DNA from: Marinomonas piezotolerans
GTDB lineage: Bacteria; Pseudomonadota; Gammaproteobacteria; Pseudomonadales; Marinomonadaceae
Direction of reading: 5' to 3'
Length of the DNA stretch: 64,000 nucleotides
NCBI RefSeq assembly: GCF_003362755.1
Contig: NZ_QKRA01000009.1
Coordinates: 1 to 64,000 of the forward strand
Shown here: positions 45,840-54,951 of the stretch, one piece after another
Numbering within the stretch: position 1 is the stretch's first letter
Layout: every line of letters begins with the position of its first letter
The notes under the pieces: model-generated
The model's input: the letters and a program-made list of their open reading frames with translations, nothing else
The model's database searches: none
Told to the model about the DNA's origin: nothing
Program-made: the position numbers and the translations under genes

Positions 45840-47693
45840 CTACGACGCTCGCTCTTCTTCTATATCTTCAGCCAAAAAACCTCCGCTTTGATGTGACCAA
45901 AGCATTTGGTAGATACCGTTCTGATGGATCAGTTGTTCGTGCGTTCCTTGTTCGACCACTTCCCCTTTATCCAATACAATCAGACGGTCCATTGCAGAAA
46001 TAGTAGACAAGCGGTGAGCAATTGCGATGACAGTCTTGCCTTCCATCAGTCGGTACAAACTAGCTTGAATCACAGCCTCCACCTCTGAATCCAATGCAGA
46101 AGTTGCCTCATCAAGAACAAGAATTGGCGCGTCTTTTAGCAACACACGAGCAATCGCGATACGCTGACGCTGACCACCGGATAACTTAATTCCTCGCTCG
46201 CCAACCATCGCGTCATAACCAGTATTACCGTTAGGATCCGTTAAACCCAAAATAAATTCATGAGCCTCGGCTTTCTTTGCGGCCGATATCATTTCTTCTT
46301 CCGTCGCATCTGGCCTTCCGTACAATAAATTCTCGCGCACGGTGCGATGTAACAAAGAGGTATCTTGAGTGACCATTCCAATATTGGCGCGCAGCGTTTC
46401 TTGCTGCACAGATCTAATATCTTGACCATCGACCCGAATCGCACCACGCTCAATATCGTGAAATCGCAGCAGCAGGTTTACGATAGTCGACTTCCCTGCA
46501 CCAGAACGTCCTACTAATCCGACTTTTTCACCAGGTTTAATCATGAGCTTGAGTTTATCAATGACTTTGACATCGTTTTTACCGTAATGGAATTCAACAT
46601 CATCAAATTCAATATCGCCTCGCGTCACTTTAATCGGCTTCGCGCCTTCTTCATCTTGAATGGTTAATGGTTTGGATAGCGTTCCCATACCATCAGCGAC
46701 CATCCCGATATTTTCAAATAGAGAGCTCACTTCCCACATAATCCATTGAGACATACCATTGAGACGCAACGCCAAACTCACGGCAATAGCTATCGCTCCC
46801 ACACTGATAATACTGTTGAGCCACAACCCAATCGCAACCGCCGAAACAATAAAAGCCAACAAATAGTTTAAACTTTGAACACAGACATTAAGGCCTGTGA
46901 CGTAGCGCATTTGCTTATGGACTGTTTGAAGAAAACCATCCATAGATTCTTGAGCGTAGTTAAGTTCACGCTGGTTATGAGCGAATAGCTTCACGGTCGA
47001 GATGTTGGTATAACTGTCGACGATTCTTCCAGTCATACTCGAACGCGCGTCAGCCTGAGCTTCAGAGGTCTTCTTTAATCTAGGAACAAAATAAAGCTGG
47101 ATCGCAATATAACCTGCAAGCCAAAACAGCATTGGTAGCATGAGACGATAGTCAGCTTGAGCAATAAGCACTAGCATCGAAACAAAATAAACGACGATAT
47201 ACACCAAAACGTCCAGCAACTTCATCACAGTCTCGCGTACCGCGAGGGATGTTTGCATCACCTTCGTCGCAACACGCCCCGCAAAGTCGTCCTGAAAAAA
47301 GCTGACACTTTGGCGTAAGACGAATCGATGCGACAACCAGCGGATTCGCATAGGGTAATTCCCTAAAAGGGTTTGATGTACGATTGCAGAGTGCATAAAA
47401 GTCACGAGAGGCATCGCGACCAATAACATCAAAGACATTCCAATCAATCGCCCACTTTCATCTGCGAGAAAGGTGTCAGGATCTTTAGCAACCAGCCAAT
47501 CAACAAGCTGCCCCATAAAACTGAATAATACGACCTCTAGAATCGCCAAAGTAGCAGTAAGCAGTGACATCAATATAAGAGGTATTTCAACTCCCTTGGA
47601 GTAATGGCGGCAAAAAGCAAACAGCGTTTTAGGGGACTCTTGAGGTTCGTGTGACGGGTAGGCAGACAGCCAACGCTCAAACAGCTTTAGCAT
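45840..47693 (-). CDS. ABC exporter, fused permease and ATPase (MsbA/MdlB-like)
   Basis: The protein is a half-size exporter of 617 residues. The N-terminal membrane domain (about 1-330) has around six hydrophobic helices. The ATPase follows, with Walker A GLVGRSGAGKST at about 395, signature LSGGQRQRIAIARVLL, Walker B PILVLDEATSALD and the switch His in AIAHRLST. It should work as a homodimer in the inner membrane, exporting a hydrophobic compound, lipid or peptide. The substrate cannot be told. It is a single gene with a weak ribosome site. Confidence 0.92.
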   Translation of the reverse strand: MLKLFERWLSAYPSHEPQESPKTLFAFCRHYSKGVEIPLILMSLLTATLAILEVVLFSFMGQLVDWLVAKDPDTFLADESGRLIGMSLMLLVAMPLVTFMHSAIVHQTLLGNYPMRIRWLSHRFVLRQSVSFFQDDFAGRVATKVMQTSLAVRETVMKLLDVLVYIVVYFVSMLVLIAQADYRLMLPMLFWLAGYIAIQLYFVPRLKKTSEAQADARSSMTGRIVDSYTNISTVKLFAHNQRELNYAQESMDGFLQTVHKQMRYVTGLNVCVQSLNYLLAFIVSAVAIGLWLNSIISVGAIAIAVSLALRLNGMSQWIMWEVSSLFENIGMVADGMGTLSKPLTIQDEEGAKPIKVTRGDIEFDDVEFHYGKNDVKVIDKLKLMIKPGEKVGLVGRSGAGKSTIVNLLLRFHDIERGAIRVDGQDIRSVQQETLRANIGMVTQDTSLLHRTVRENLLYGRPDATEEEMISAAKKAEAHEFILGLTDPNGNTGYDAMVGERGIKLSGGQRQRIAIARVLLKDAPILVLDEATSALDSEVEAVIQASLYRLMEGKTVIAIAHRLSTISAMDRLIVLDKGEVVEQGTHEQLIHQNGIYQMLWSHQSGGFLAEDIEEERAS

Positions 47694-47885
47694 AGAAAAA
47701 CTCGTTTTTTAGTCGTTATTAATTGGGGAATAAGTGAACCATAGTTCTCGCACGATAACTATTAAATCGTGATTTTTAAAAACTTTTTTAGCCTTATTTC
47801 CTCAATTACACATAGGCATAAAATCCTTAGAACTCTATAATCTTTTCTCGAAATTCTTATCTTTTAAATCAACATTTAGGCATCT

Positions 47886-49094
47886 ATGCAACTCACCCTT
47901 CCCGTTATATTAGTACTGGGCCTACTATCAGGACTTACCCCTTTAGCGATCGATGCATATCTACCGAGTTTTCCATCCGTCGCTGAGGACTTAGGCCAAG
48001 ACATCGCTCATATCCAACTAACATTGAGTATGTACCTACTTTTTTTTGCGGTTTTTCAAATACTCTATGGTCCCATTTCAGATGCTGTCGGACGACGTAA
48101 GGTGATCTTTGTAGGGCTAATCATTTTCATGATGGGCAGTCTTGTCTGCGTCCTCGCTCCTACTTATGAACTTTTGTTAACAGGTCGAATCATTCAAGCA
48201 ATTGGGGGAGCTGGCGTGGCCGTCACGGTTCCAGCCATGGTAAAGGACAATTTGACGACTAATCAATTTGCCAAAGCGATGTCTATGATTATGTTAGTCA
48301 TGGCACTAGCGCCTCTCGTTGCCCCCATTTTAGGTGGAGCAATATTGGTGGCGTTTGACTGGCATGCCATATTCGTGTTCCTCATGATTCTTACCATGAT
48401 CGCAATGTTCCTCTTCCATAAGTTGATACCTGAGACACTACCAACAGACAAACTGTCGCCGCTCTCCTTTAGGCACTCGTTAACTAATTACTACAAGCTA
48501 ATCCGTAATCCTTTTGTGCTTGGTTACATATTGGCAGGTGCTTTTCACTTTGCCGGATTGATGTGCTTCGTAACGGGAGCATCCTTCGTTTACATCAAAC
48601 TTTATGGGATTGATGAAGGAGTCTTTGGCTTTTTGTTTGGCTTAAATGTCATCACGATGATGGCCGCTACAACAATAAATGGCAGGTATGTCGAAAAAGT
48701 AGGGATCGACCGATTAATGCGCTACGCAATGTATATTCTGGTGGCTGATGCGCTGTATTTGGGCGCATTATGCTTCATGACAGAACCACCTTTACCCGCC
48801 TTAATCATTGGCTGCATGTTGTTTACTGGCCCCATAGGGATCCTCGGAAGTGGCACTATGGGCGGAGCCATGCGTAGAGCTGGCTCTTTGAATGGCAGCG
48901 TTGCGGCCTTAGCTGGCACTATTCGTTTCTCGGCAGGTGCGCTTAGTGGCGTCGTTCTGAGCACTCTTCACAATGGTACCTTTGTTCCAATGTTAAGTAT
49001 CATGGTAGCCTGCGGCCTTTGCACTTATATAATTTACCAGATTGTTCAACGCTTTGAGGTGCTATCACCTTTCTCAGAGCCTAACCAAACCTAA
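47886..49094 (+). CDS. Bcr/CflA-family MFS drug exporter
   Basis: The protein is an MFS transporter of 402 residues with 12 predicted helices. It shows the DHA1 family motifs: GLTPLAIDAYLPSFP in helix 1, GPISDAVGRRKV as motif A, RIIQAIGGAGVAVTVPAMVKD in helix 4, and MALAPLVAPILGG in helix 5. Relatives export chloramphenicol, bicyclomycin or fosfomycin by proton antiport, and some export small metabolites. A HopJ-family gene follows at 11 bases and is likely co-transcribed. Confidence 0.9.
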   Translation: MQLTLPVILVLGLLSGLTPLAIDAYLPSFPSVAEDLGQDIAHIQLTLSMYLLFFAVFQILYGPISDAVGRRKVIFVGLIIFMMGSLVCVLAPTYELLLTGRIIQAIGGAGVAVTVPAMVKDNLTTNQFAKAMSMIMLVMALAPLVAPILGGAILVAFDWHAIFVFLMILTMIAMFLFHKLIPETLPTDKLSPLSFRHSLTNYYKLIRNPFVLGYILAGAFHFAGLMCFVTGASFVYIKLYGIDEGVFGFLFGLNVITMMAATTINGRYVEKVGIDRLMRYAMYILVADALYLGALCFMTEPPLPALIIGCMLFTGPIGILGSGTMGGAMRRAGSLNGSVAALAGTIRFSAGALSGVVLSTLHNGTFVPMLSIMVACGLCTYIIYQIVQRFEVLSPFSEPNQT

Positions 49095-49105
49095 AGAGTT
49101 TTAGC

Positions 49106-49453
49106 ATGTTTACAACACACACTTTAATCGACCAACTCTCAACTAACCCTCAGTCCGTATCTTTTCAAGACGTTATGGCGTTAATTGATGATGAATACAG
49201 CTTTACACCAACCGCGTTTAAGAATGGCTCTCAGCAAAACCAAGCAGGTGAAAACAATGGCTCATGCAAAATTCTGTCATTCGCCCAATTAAACAATTTG
49301 CCTCAAGAATTGACCCTTCACCTATTTGGCGACTTTTATCGCCTAGATGTTCTCAACAATCCAGAAGGTAACGATCACCAAAATATCCGACAGTTCATCC
49401 TCAACGGATGGGAAGGCGTTTCATTTGCGTCATCGGCACTCGTCAAAAAGTAA
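49106..49453 (+). CDS. HopJ-family protein
   Basis: The protein has 115 residues and matches the HopJ family, with FQDVMALIDDEYSFTPTAFKNG followed by CKILSFAQL and LFGDFYR. The family was named from a Pseudomonas syringae candidate effector but is widespread in free-living gammaproteobacteria, so a housekeeping role is likely and secretion need not be assumed. No type III secretion genes are in the window. It is 11 bases from the MFS gene and followed by a hairpin. Confidence 0.88.
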   Translation: MFTTHTLIDQLSTNPQSVSFQDVMALIDDEYSFTPTAFKNGSQQNQAGENNGSCKILSFAQLNNLPQELTLHLFGDFYRLDVLNNPEGNDHQNIRQFILNGWEGVSFASSALVKK

Positions 49454-49463
49454 CATCTCACCA

Positions 49464-49497
49464 AGAGCTAAAGTGTTCAATCAGCCACTTTAGCTCT
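49464..49497. terminator. Hairpin after the HopJ-family gene
   Basis: A 12-bp perfect stem (AGAGCTAAAGTG / CACTTTAGCTCT) with a 10-base loop lies 10 bases after the stop codon. There is no clear U-tract on the plus strand, so it may be a weak terminator or a transcript-end stabiliser. Confidence 0.55.
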
Positions 49498-49617
49498 CGC
49501 AACTCGTTTGAAGAATATTAAGCACTTTATCATTATTAATACCCGCCAAAAGGTGACGTCCGATCAACAAATCTGGTATTCCTATTAGTTGAATCCAAAA
49601 ACATCAAGAGGCTCACG

Positions 49618-50439
49618 ATGGATTTAGTCGTCTTTGACCTTGACGGTACACTTCTCAATAAAGAACAAACGCTATCTCCTATGACAGTTGATGTTCTAAA
49701 TCGCATGAAGCGTGCCAATATCGCTTATACCATTGCAACAGGAAGAACCCATCTTGCCGCGAGCCGTTGTATAAGTGGCCATCAATTCCCCCTATGGCAA
49801 ATCTTTAAGAACGGCGTTGAGTGGTGGCATCCTGACACCAAAACATACCGCCACCACGGCATACTTGAACTAGAGTCAATCCGTGGAGCCTTAGAACATT
49901 TTGAAGAGCAAGATATAACACCATTCATTTTTTGTATTGAGCCCGACGGTCAGCAAACAGTGTTTTATAAGGCATTGACCGACGATCATGCGCAAGCGGT
50001 TTTCAATGAACTTTCCAGTCATGACAATGTCTCTTTAAAAGAGATTGGAGAGATGCCCGAGAATGCAAAGGTCATCAACATCAGCGCTTTAGGGCAACAC
50101 GCACCTCTGGCAGAGATTGTGAAGGGCTGCAAGGAGCATGACCACCTCATCGCTTATAGTGGCGGCGGAATATATCATCCCAATACACATTGGATCGACA
50201 TCCACCACAGTAGCGCTTGTAAGGGGTCTGCGATCGAGGCCTTGAAAAAAGAGTTAGGAGCCACCAACATAATAGTATTCGGTGATGGCGATAATGATCT
50301 CACAATGTTTTCTATCGCAAACGAAGCGTATGCCACTGCGAATGCTTCAGACAGTATTCAAAGCAAAGCAAACTCGACGATTGGACACCACGACGAAGAT
50401 GGCGTAGCGAAATTTTTAATTGAGCGTTTTAGCCTTTAG
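49618..50439 (+). CDS. HAD-IIB hydrolase, Cof type
   Basis: The protein is a phosphatase of 273 residues. HAD motif I is VVFDLDGTLLNKE, motif II lies in YTIATGRTH, motif III is the KGSAIEALKKELG lysine, and motif IV is VFGDGDNDLTMF. The cap domain between about 80 and 190 is of the IIB type. Cof-like enzymes hydrolyse sugar phosphates, FMN or HMP pyrophosphate, and the substrate cannot be assigned. The ATG follows GAGGCTCACG, a reasonable ribosome site. Confidence 0.88.
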   Translation: MDLVVFDLDGTLLNKEQTLSPMTVDVLNRMKRANIAYTIATGRTHLAASRCISGHQFPLWQIFKNGVEWWHPDTKTYRHHGILELESIRGALEHFEEQDITPFIFCIEPDGQQTVFYKALTDDHAQAVFNELSSHDNVSLKEIGEMPENAKVINISALGQHAPLAEIVKGCKEHDHLIAYSGGGIYHPNTHWIDIHHSSACKGSAIEALKKELGATNIIVFGDGDNDLTMFSIANEAYATANASDSIQSKANSTIGHHDEDGVAKFLIERFSL

Positions 50440-50544
50440 TTGGCGCTATATATACGTTCGTTACGTAAATGCAACAAAACAGGCTTTACCTGAGTGAAAG
50501 ATTCACTCATAGTTAAGTCGTAAACTGATAAGTGGAGAAAGATT

Positions 50545-50691
50545 ATGTTTGAATTTACCCTATTCATCGTTGCCGTAGCGGGTGCGTTTGTAATGGTACA
50601 TTCACTAGCTCAACACGCTTCGCAACGACGCATGAAAGCACAACCGATCAAAATTGAAAAAGAGCAGCTGCCTAACAAGCGCCGTTTATAA
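50545..50691 (+). CDS. Small membrane protein, 48 aa
   Basis: A short gene with GTGGAG eight bases upstream of the ATG and a terminator 13 bases after its stop. It encodes one hydrophobic helix (about residues 4-20, FTLFIVAVAGAFVMV) followed by a basic, polar tail ending LPNKRRL. The topology is probably N-out or N-in with a single pass; the positive tail favours a cytoplasmic C-terminus. Not recognised. The good start, stop and terminator support it as real. Confidence 0.65.
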   Translation: MFEFTLFIVAVAGAFVMVHSLAQHASQRRMKAQPIKIEKEQLPNKRRL

Positions 50692-50704
50692 TCCAAGCCT
50701 CCAC

Positions 50705-50733
50705 AGTTCGAAGCGTCGCTTCGAACTATTTTT
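50705..50733. terminator. Terminator after the 48-aa gene
   Basis: A 10-bp stem (AGTTCGAAGC / GCTTCGAACT) with a 3-base loop is followed by ATTTTT on the plus strand. It touches the stop codon of the convergent TyrR-type regulator. Confidence 0.85.
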
Positions 50734-52226
50734 CATACAATATTGTATTCCTTTAGTTTATTTGCGATAGAGCTATGACTAACCTTCAAAAACTGCGCTA
50801 GTTTCCGTGTGCTTGGATATTGAGGGTACAACTTCCGCAACAACTCCGCCTCGTAGCTCTTAAGCGTCTTATCTAATGACTGATCGATTAATTCCACCGA
50901 TACTGTATTGTTAACCTCTATAGGAAGATCTTCCGCTTCTATCCGGTTTTCGTTAGCCACATTAACAGCTTGCAAAATACAAGATTCAAGCTCTTTGAAA
51001 TTACCTGGCCAATGATGAATCTTTATTAACGCCAGTGCTTCTCTCGAAATCGCACACACATGCTTTTCATGACGTTCCGAGATGCGGATAAGCATTCGCT
51101 CGACCACCGCTGATAGATCTTCTTTACGAGCTCTTAGAGGAGGAATATCGAGCTGAAATACGCTCAATGCATGATGTAGTTCAGGAAGAAACGAAGAAGT
51201 CTGAGCTAACTCAGCTGATTTTTTTCGTGATAACGCTATCAGCCTAGTTGGTGCAGTCTCTTGATATAGCCTAGATGGTTGATCAGATAACCACTGCATC
51301 AAACAAAGCTGACATTCTCCACTCAACTCTTCAATATGCTCAATCACCAGCCAAGTACTACTCTCCAGCGCTTCGATAAGGGTTAGTGCCGTAAGATCTT
51401 TTCCTAAGACAAATAGCAGCTTTGCCTGGTCTTCCAAATTTCTAGTGCGCCACTCATCAAATAGTGCTCCAACCAAATGCTTTTTACCAACCGCCATCTC
51501 TCCTGAAACCAACATCGGAGTTTCACTATTCAAATAGGCCATTGAAACTTTTTTTGCACGAATCATTCCAGCGCTTTTGGTCTCATTAGCCGAGAAAACG
51601 CTATTCAGGCCTGCCGCCTCACTATTAGGCGCTTTACGAAGACTCGATGTCTGACGCCCCAACCGCTGTGCAGACCTAATATGGACAACACTCCCCGCAC
51701 ATACCTGTTGATCTGTCTCATTTTCAATGTAGAACGGTTGAATTTCCAAAAGCACCAGTTGACCATTTAGTCGGACACGCTTAGTCACACCTTTAGGTAG
51801 GCTTTGCCAATCCAACTTATCAAACGCAATACTCCGTATAAAAGTGTTGAGTGATGAGCCGATCAATTGCTTAGCGGGTACGCCAATATCGCTCGCAGCT
51901 CGTGCAGTTGCCAACGTCACTTTCCCCTCTAAATCAATCGCTACGACACCATCAGGCAATGCCTCCATTAATGTAAACAAGGCAAACTGCTCGCGCTCCG
52001 AGGGGGTGTAGTTCACAGTTTTTACATCCATGACTCCTGCTAATCGCCGTATTCCAGAAAGCAAACTCTGTAAACGCTTAAAGTCAATGTCGTCAAATCC
52101 GACATACAAACTATCCGATAATGCACCCACTTCTATTTTCCGCAAATCAATACCATGAGGTATTAGTAGATCCAGTATCTCTTGAGCCATACCAATACGA
52201 TCTTGGCAGCGGATTTCTAAACGCAT
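50733..52226 (-). CDS. TyrR-type transcriptional regulator (ACT-PAS-AAA+-HTH)
   Basis: The protein is a regulator of 497 residues whose order matches TyrR: an ACT domain (about 1-75, MRLEIRCQDRIGMAQE), a PAS domain (about 85-190), an AAA+ domain and a C-terminal Fis-like HTH (STRKLAQFLKVSHSSIANKL). TyrR binds aromatic amino acids and ATP and controls transport and biosynthesis genes. Here Walker A is altered (SGEMAVGKKHL instead of GETGTGKE) and the GAFTGA loop is missing, so it should not act on sigma-54. The start is the ATG at 52226, as in TyrR; a TTG lies two codons earlier. It is divergent from a LysR regulator across 130 bp. Target genes are unknown. Confidence 0.85.
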   Translation of the reverse strand: MRLEIRCQDRIGMAQEILDLLIPHGIDLRKIEVGALSDSLYVGFDDIDFKRLQSLLSGIRRLAGVMDVKTVNYTPSEREQFALFTLMEALPDGVVAIDLEGKVTLATARAASDIGVPAKQLIGSSLNTFIRSIAFDKLDWQSLPKGVTKRVRLNGQLVLLEIQPFYIENETDQQVCAGSVVHIRSAQRLGRQTSSLRKAPNSEAAGLNSVFSANETKSAGMIRAKKVSMAYLNSETPMLVSGEMAVGKKHLVGALFDEWRTRNLEDQAKLLFVLGKDLTALTLIEALESSTWLVIEHIEELSGECQLCLMQWLSDQPSRLYQETAPTRLIALSRKKSAELAQTSSFLPELHHALSVFQLDIPPLRARKEDLSAVVERMLIRISERHEKHVCAISREALALIKIHHWPGNFKELESCILQAVNVANENRIEAEDLPIEVNNTVSVELIDQSLDKTLKSYEAELLRKLYPQYPSTRKLAQFLKVSHSSIANKLKEYNIV

Positions 52227-52356
52227 AGGCAATTATCCCATTGAGTTACATCATTTATATTTAAAGTAGCCATCTTCCGCATTCCACCTCACTTGATTCT
52301 AATCACATGCAAAATAAAGTAATATAGGACCATACAACAAGAGTGACAGCCCCCCT

Positions 52357-53310
52357 ATGCAGTTAGATAAAATTGACCTAAATCTTCTACGTTATTTAGA
52401 TTCGTTACTACGTGAGCAAAATGTTACTCACGCTGCAAATCAACTGGGCATTACCCAACCTGCAATGAGTAATGGTCTACGTCGGTTGCGCGACCTCTTC
52501 CACGATCCTTTATTGGTGCGCACCAGTGATGGCATGATGCCAACCGCTCTCGCAATACAACTGCAGCCTCGCGTTCGCACCATTCTACAGTCGGTTGATG
52601 AAGTATTACATTTAGGGCATAACTTTGAAGCATCCTCTAGCTCACGCGTCTTCCGTATTATGGCAAGTGATTACGCGGAAGCGACTTTGATCCCGCCATT
52701 GATGGAAAAGCTACAAGTAGAAGCTCCCAATGTAATCATGGATGTCATGAACCCCAGCGATGTCAGCTTTCACGATGTTGAAAAAGGAAAAGTAGATTTA
52801 GTCATTAATAGATTTGAGACGCTTCCCCAATCTTTTCATCAAAAGTCGGTATGGGTGGACCATTTCTCTTGTTTAGTTCCAAACAATAACGAGTTTGAGG
52901 GTGAACTCTCCCTCGAAAAATATCTGGCGTCCCAGCACGTATGGGTCAGTAAAACGGGATTTGGCGTCGGCGTTGGAATCCAGCCGGAGGAAGTTCAAAA
53001 GCTAGGTTGGGTTGATTCAACGCTTGCAGAGCAAGGACATAAACGCAACATAAGACTGTTTACTCGTAACTATAATGTCGCCATGCGTGCAACCTCACAA
53101 TTAGGACTCATCGCGACGCTACCTTCTCTAGCAACACATTTGCTTAAAGGGGATCCTAACGTACGAGTGGTCACTCCTCCATTTGAAATTGAGCCCGTCG
53201 AGCTGAAGATGCTTTGGAGCCCGCTACTTCAACATGACCCTGGGCACATATGGCTAAGGTCCACCATTGCCGGTTGCGCTAAGACCATTGCAGACAATGC
53301 TCACCTATAA
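52357..53310 (+). CDS. LysR-family transcriptional regulator
   Basis: The protein has 317 residues. The N-terminal winged HTH is clear (residues about 5-65; LLRYLDSLLREQNVTHAANQ, then GITQPAMSNGLRRLRDLF). The C-terminal part is a periplasmic-binding-protein-like effector domain (about 95-300). The NodD-like start MQLDKIDLNLLRYLDSLL suggests the LeuO/NodD/SyrM branch. It is divergent from the TyrR-type gene, which could be its target or partner. The effector is unknown. Confidence 0.92.
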   Translation: MQLDKIDLNLLRYLDSLLREQNVTHAANQLGITQPAMSNGLRRLRDLFHDPLLVRTSDGMMPTALAIQLQPRVRTILQSVDEVLHLGHNFEASSSSRVFRIMASDYAEATLIPPLMEKLQVEAPNVIMDVMNPSDVSFHDVEKGKVDLVINRFETLPQSFHQKSVWVDHFSCLVPNNNEFEGELSLEKYLASQHVWVSKTGFGVGVGIQPEEVQKLGWVDSTLAEQGHKRNIRLFTRNYNVAMRATSQLGLIATLPSLATHLLKGDPNVRVVTPPFEIEPVELKMLWSPLLQHDPGHIWLRSTIAGCAKTIADNAHL

Positions 53311-53311
53311 A

Positions 53312-53343
53312 ATAACAAAGCAGCCAATTGGCTGCTTTGTTAT
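53312..53343. terminator. Bidirectional terminator between the LysR and carbonic anhydrase genes
   Basis: A perfect 14-bp stem, ATAACAAAGCAGCC with its complement, around the 4-base loop AATT. It lies between convergent genes. Confidence 0.85.
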
Positions 53344-53366
53344 GACTAAATAGATTCGACTCAATG

Positions 53367-54002
53367 TTAAGGCACGCTATGTAGCCTGATTTCAGCTTCC
53401 ACTGGATCGGCTACCGTGACCTCTAGGTCCGTAATATGACCATTTTGTATACTGTAACACCAGCCATGTACTGTTAGGTCTTGCCCTCGTTTCCATGCGT
53501 TTTGCACGATACTCGTCTGACACACATTAGCGACCTGCTCTATCACATTGAGCTCACACATTCGATCGAACCTCTGATCAAAGCTTTCTAATCCATCCAC
53601 CTCTTGTTTGTGCATGCGATAAACATCTTTAATATGGCGCAGCCAATTGTCTATTAGACCAAACTCGTTAGTCTCCATAGCAGCTTTAATACCACCACAG
53701 CCGTAGTGACCAACAACCATAATATGGCGCACTTTAAGCACATCAACCGCGTACTGTATCACTGACAAGCAATTCAAATCCGTATGAACCACAACATTAG
53801 CGATATTGCGGTGTACAAATACTTCCCCTGGAAGCAAGTCCACTATTTGATTAGCTGGGACACGACTGTCAGCACAACCAATCCATAAATAGTCAGGTTC
53901 TTGCTGTTTGGATAATTTTTCGAAAAAATTAGGGTCCTCTGCGTTTACCTTCGCAGCCCATTCTCGGTTTTTATCAAACAGCATTCCCAAATTTTTCAGC
54001 AT
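53367..54002 (-). CDS. can: Beta-class carbonic anhydrase
   Basis: The enzyme interconverts carbon dioxide and bicarbonate. The protein has 211 residues. The zinc and catalytic residues are present: Cys and Asp in CADSRVP (about 42-44), and His and Cys in GHYGCGG (about 98 and 101). It resembles Can of E. coli in length and sequence. The start lies 7 bases inside the rlmA stop region, so the two genes are coupled. Together with the SulP gene at 34713 it may take part in bicarbonate handling, though the loci are 17 kb apart. Confidence 0.95.
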   Translation of the reverse strand: MLKNLGMLFDKNREWAAKVNAEDPNFFEKLSKQQEPDYLWIGCADSRVPANQIVDLLPGEVFVHRNIANVVVHTDLNCLSVIQYAVDVLKVRHIMVVGHYGCGGIKAAMETNEFGLIDNWLRHIKDVYRMHKQEVDGLESFDQRFDRMCELNVIEQVANVCQTSIVQNAWKRGQDLTVHGWCYSIQNGHITDLEVTVADPVEAEIRLHSVP

Positions 54003-54847
54003 TCAAGCTTTCCTTGTTTTCTATACCAACGCAATCTAACATCACCGGTTAACTGAATTGACTCAAGTGCCAACACTGCTTCTCTTCCTTCATAGGGTGC
54101 TTTATGGATATGCGGTGTCATACTCAATAAATTGGCAATGCTTTGCTGCGTTTTAAGCGTAAAAGAAAATTCGACTGAAGATTCAAATTGCAATTGAAAT
54201 CCTCCCATACCATCCGCAAACGTAGACTGATAAGGCCTGATTTCTGGATATAAGACCTTTCGCAACTCAATCAAATGACGTTCACCTGATTCCACTAACA
54301 ATAGCCAGCCATCATCCGACAATACCCGATGGAATTCACTTACAACTGGAAAGCCAAACGCACACATAACGCAATCAAAGCGACCGTCTGGCATTGGTAA
54401 GTGTGCGTTGCTGCCAACCACCCAATCTATTTGTTTAGATTTCTTACTGGCTGCAGTGATAGCCCACTTGGAAATATCTACGCCCACCGCATCTATTTGA
54501 TGCTCTGACTGCCGTTTTAGCCAGTTCAGATAATAGCCTTCGCCACACCCAGCATCCAACATAGAAAACAGAATTCGCTGCTTCAAAACAGTGGGCATGG
54601 ATTCCAATATACCAGTCAAGATTGGATCATATAAACCAGACATCAAAAAGTCCTGGCGCGCGCTGACCATTGCCTTGCTATCCCCAGGGTCTTTGGAATG
54701 TTTATTTTGTACAGGAAGCAAATTCACATAACCACTCTTTGCAATATCGAAGGAATGGTTATTAAGACAAACTAATGAACGACCGCTCCTCGTTAGGGGC
54801 TGCTGATCAATCGGACAAAGAAGGTGGTCTAGATTAGACACTCGCAC
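53996..54847 (-). CDS. rlmA: 23S rRNA (guanine-N1)-methyltransferase RlmA
   Basis: RlmA methylates N1 of a guanine near position 745 of 23S rRNA using S-adenosylmethionine. The protein has 283 residues. The N-terminus has the zinc-ribbon frame and the family block FDIAKSGYVNLLPVQNK, and the SAM motif is MLDAGCGEGYYL (about 112-123). In E. coli the zinc ligands are C, C, C and H. Here the second Cys is Asp (CPID, then CLNNH), so metal binding may be altered. It overlaps the carbonic anhydrase gene by 7 bases. Confidence 0.9.
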   Translation of the reverse strand: MRVSNLDHLLCPIDQQPLTRSGRSLVCLNNHSFDIAKSGYVNLLPVQNKHSKDPGDSKAMVSARQDFLMSGLYDPILTGILESMPTVLKQRILFSMLDAGCGEGYYLNWLKRQSEHQIDAVGVDISKWAITAASKKSKQIDWVVGSNAHLPMPDGRFDCVMCAFGFPVVSEFHRVLSDDGWLLLVESGERHLIELRKVLYPEIRPYQSTFADGMGGFQLQFESSVEFSFTLKTQQSIANLLSMTPHIHKAPYEGREAVLALESIQLTGDVRLRWYRKQGKLEC

Positions 54848-54951
54848 TCCATATGCTATTCAAATGGTGAGTTGTGCGCGGGATACTACCAAAAAGTGGT
54901 TAAAAAAAACGAACTCATTTTTCTATTTTTACACTGAAGAAGTGAAACAGA

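Noticed and set aside
49106-49453. Type III secreted virulence effector HopJ
   Set aside because: The family is widespread in free-living bacteria and no secretion system or hrp box is visible; the name is historical.
50733-52226. Pseudogene of a sigma-54 activator
   Set aside because: Loss of GAFTGA is normal for TyrR-type proteins, and all four domains are full length without a frameshift.
53312-53343. Long palindrome as an operator
   Set aside because: It lies between the ends of two convergent genes, where a terminator is the natural explanation.
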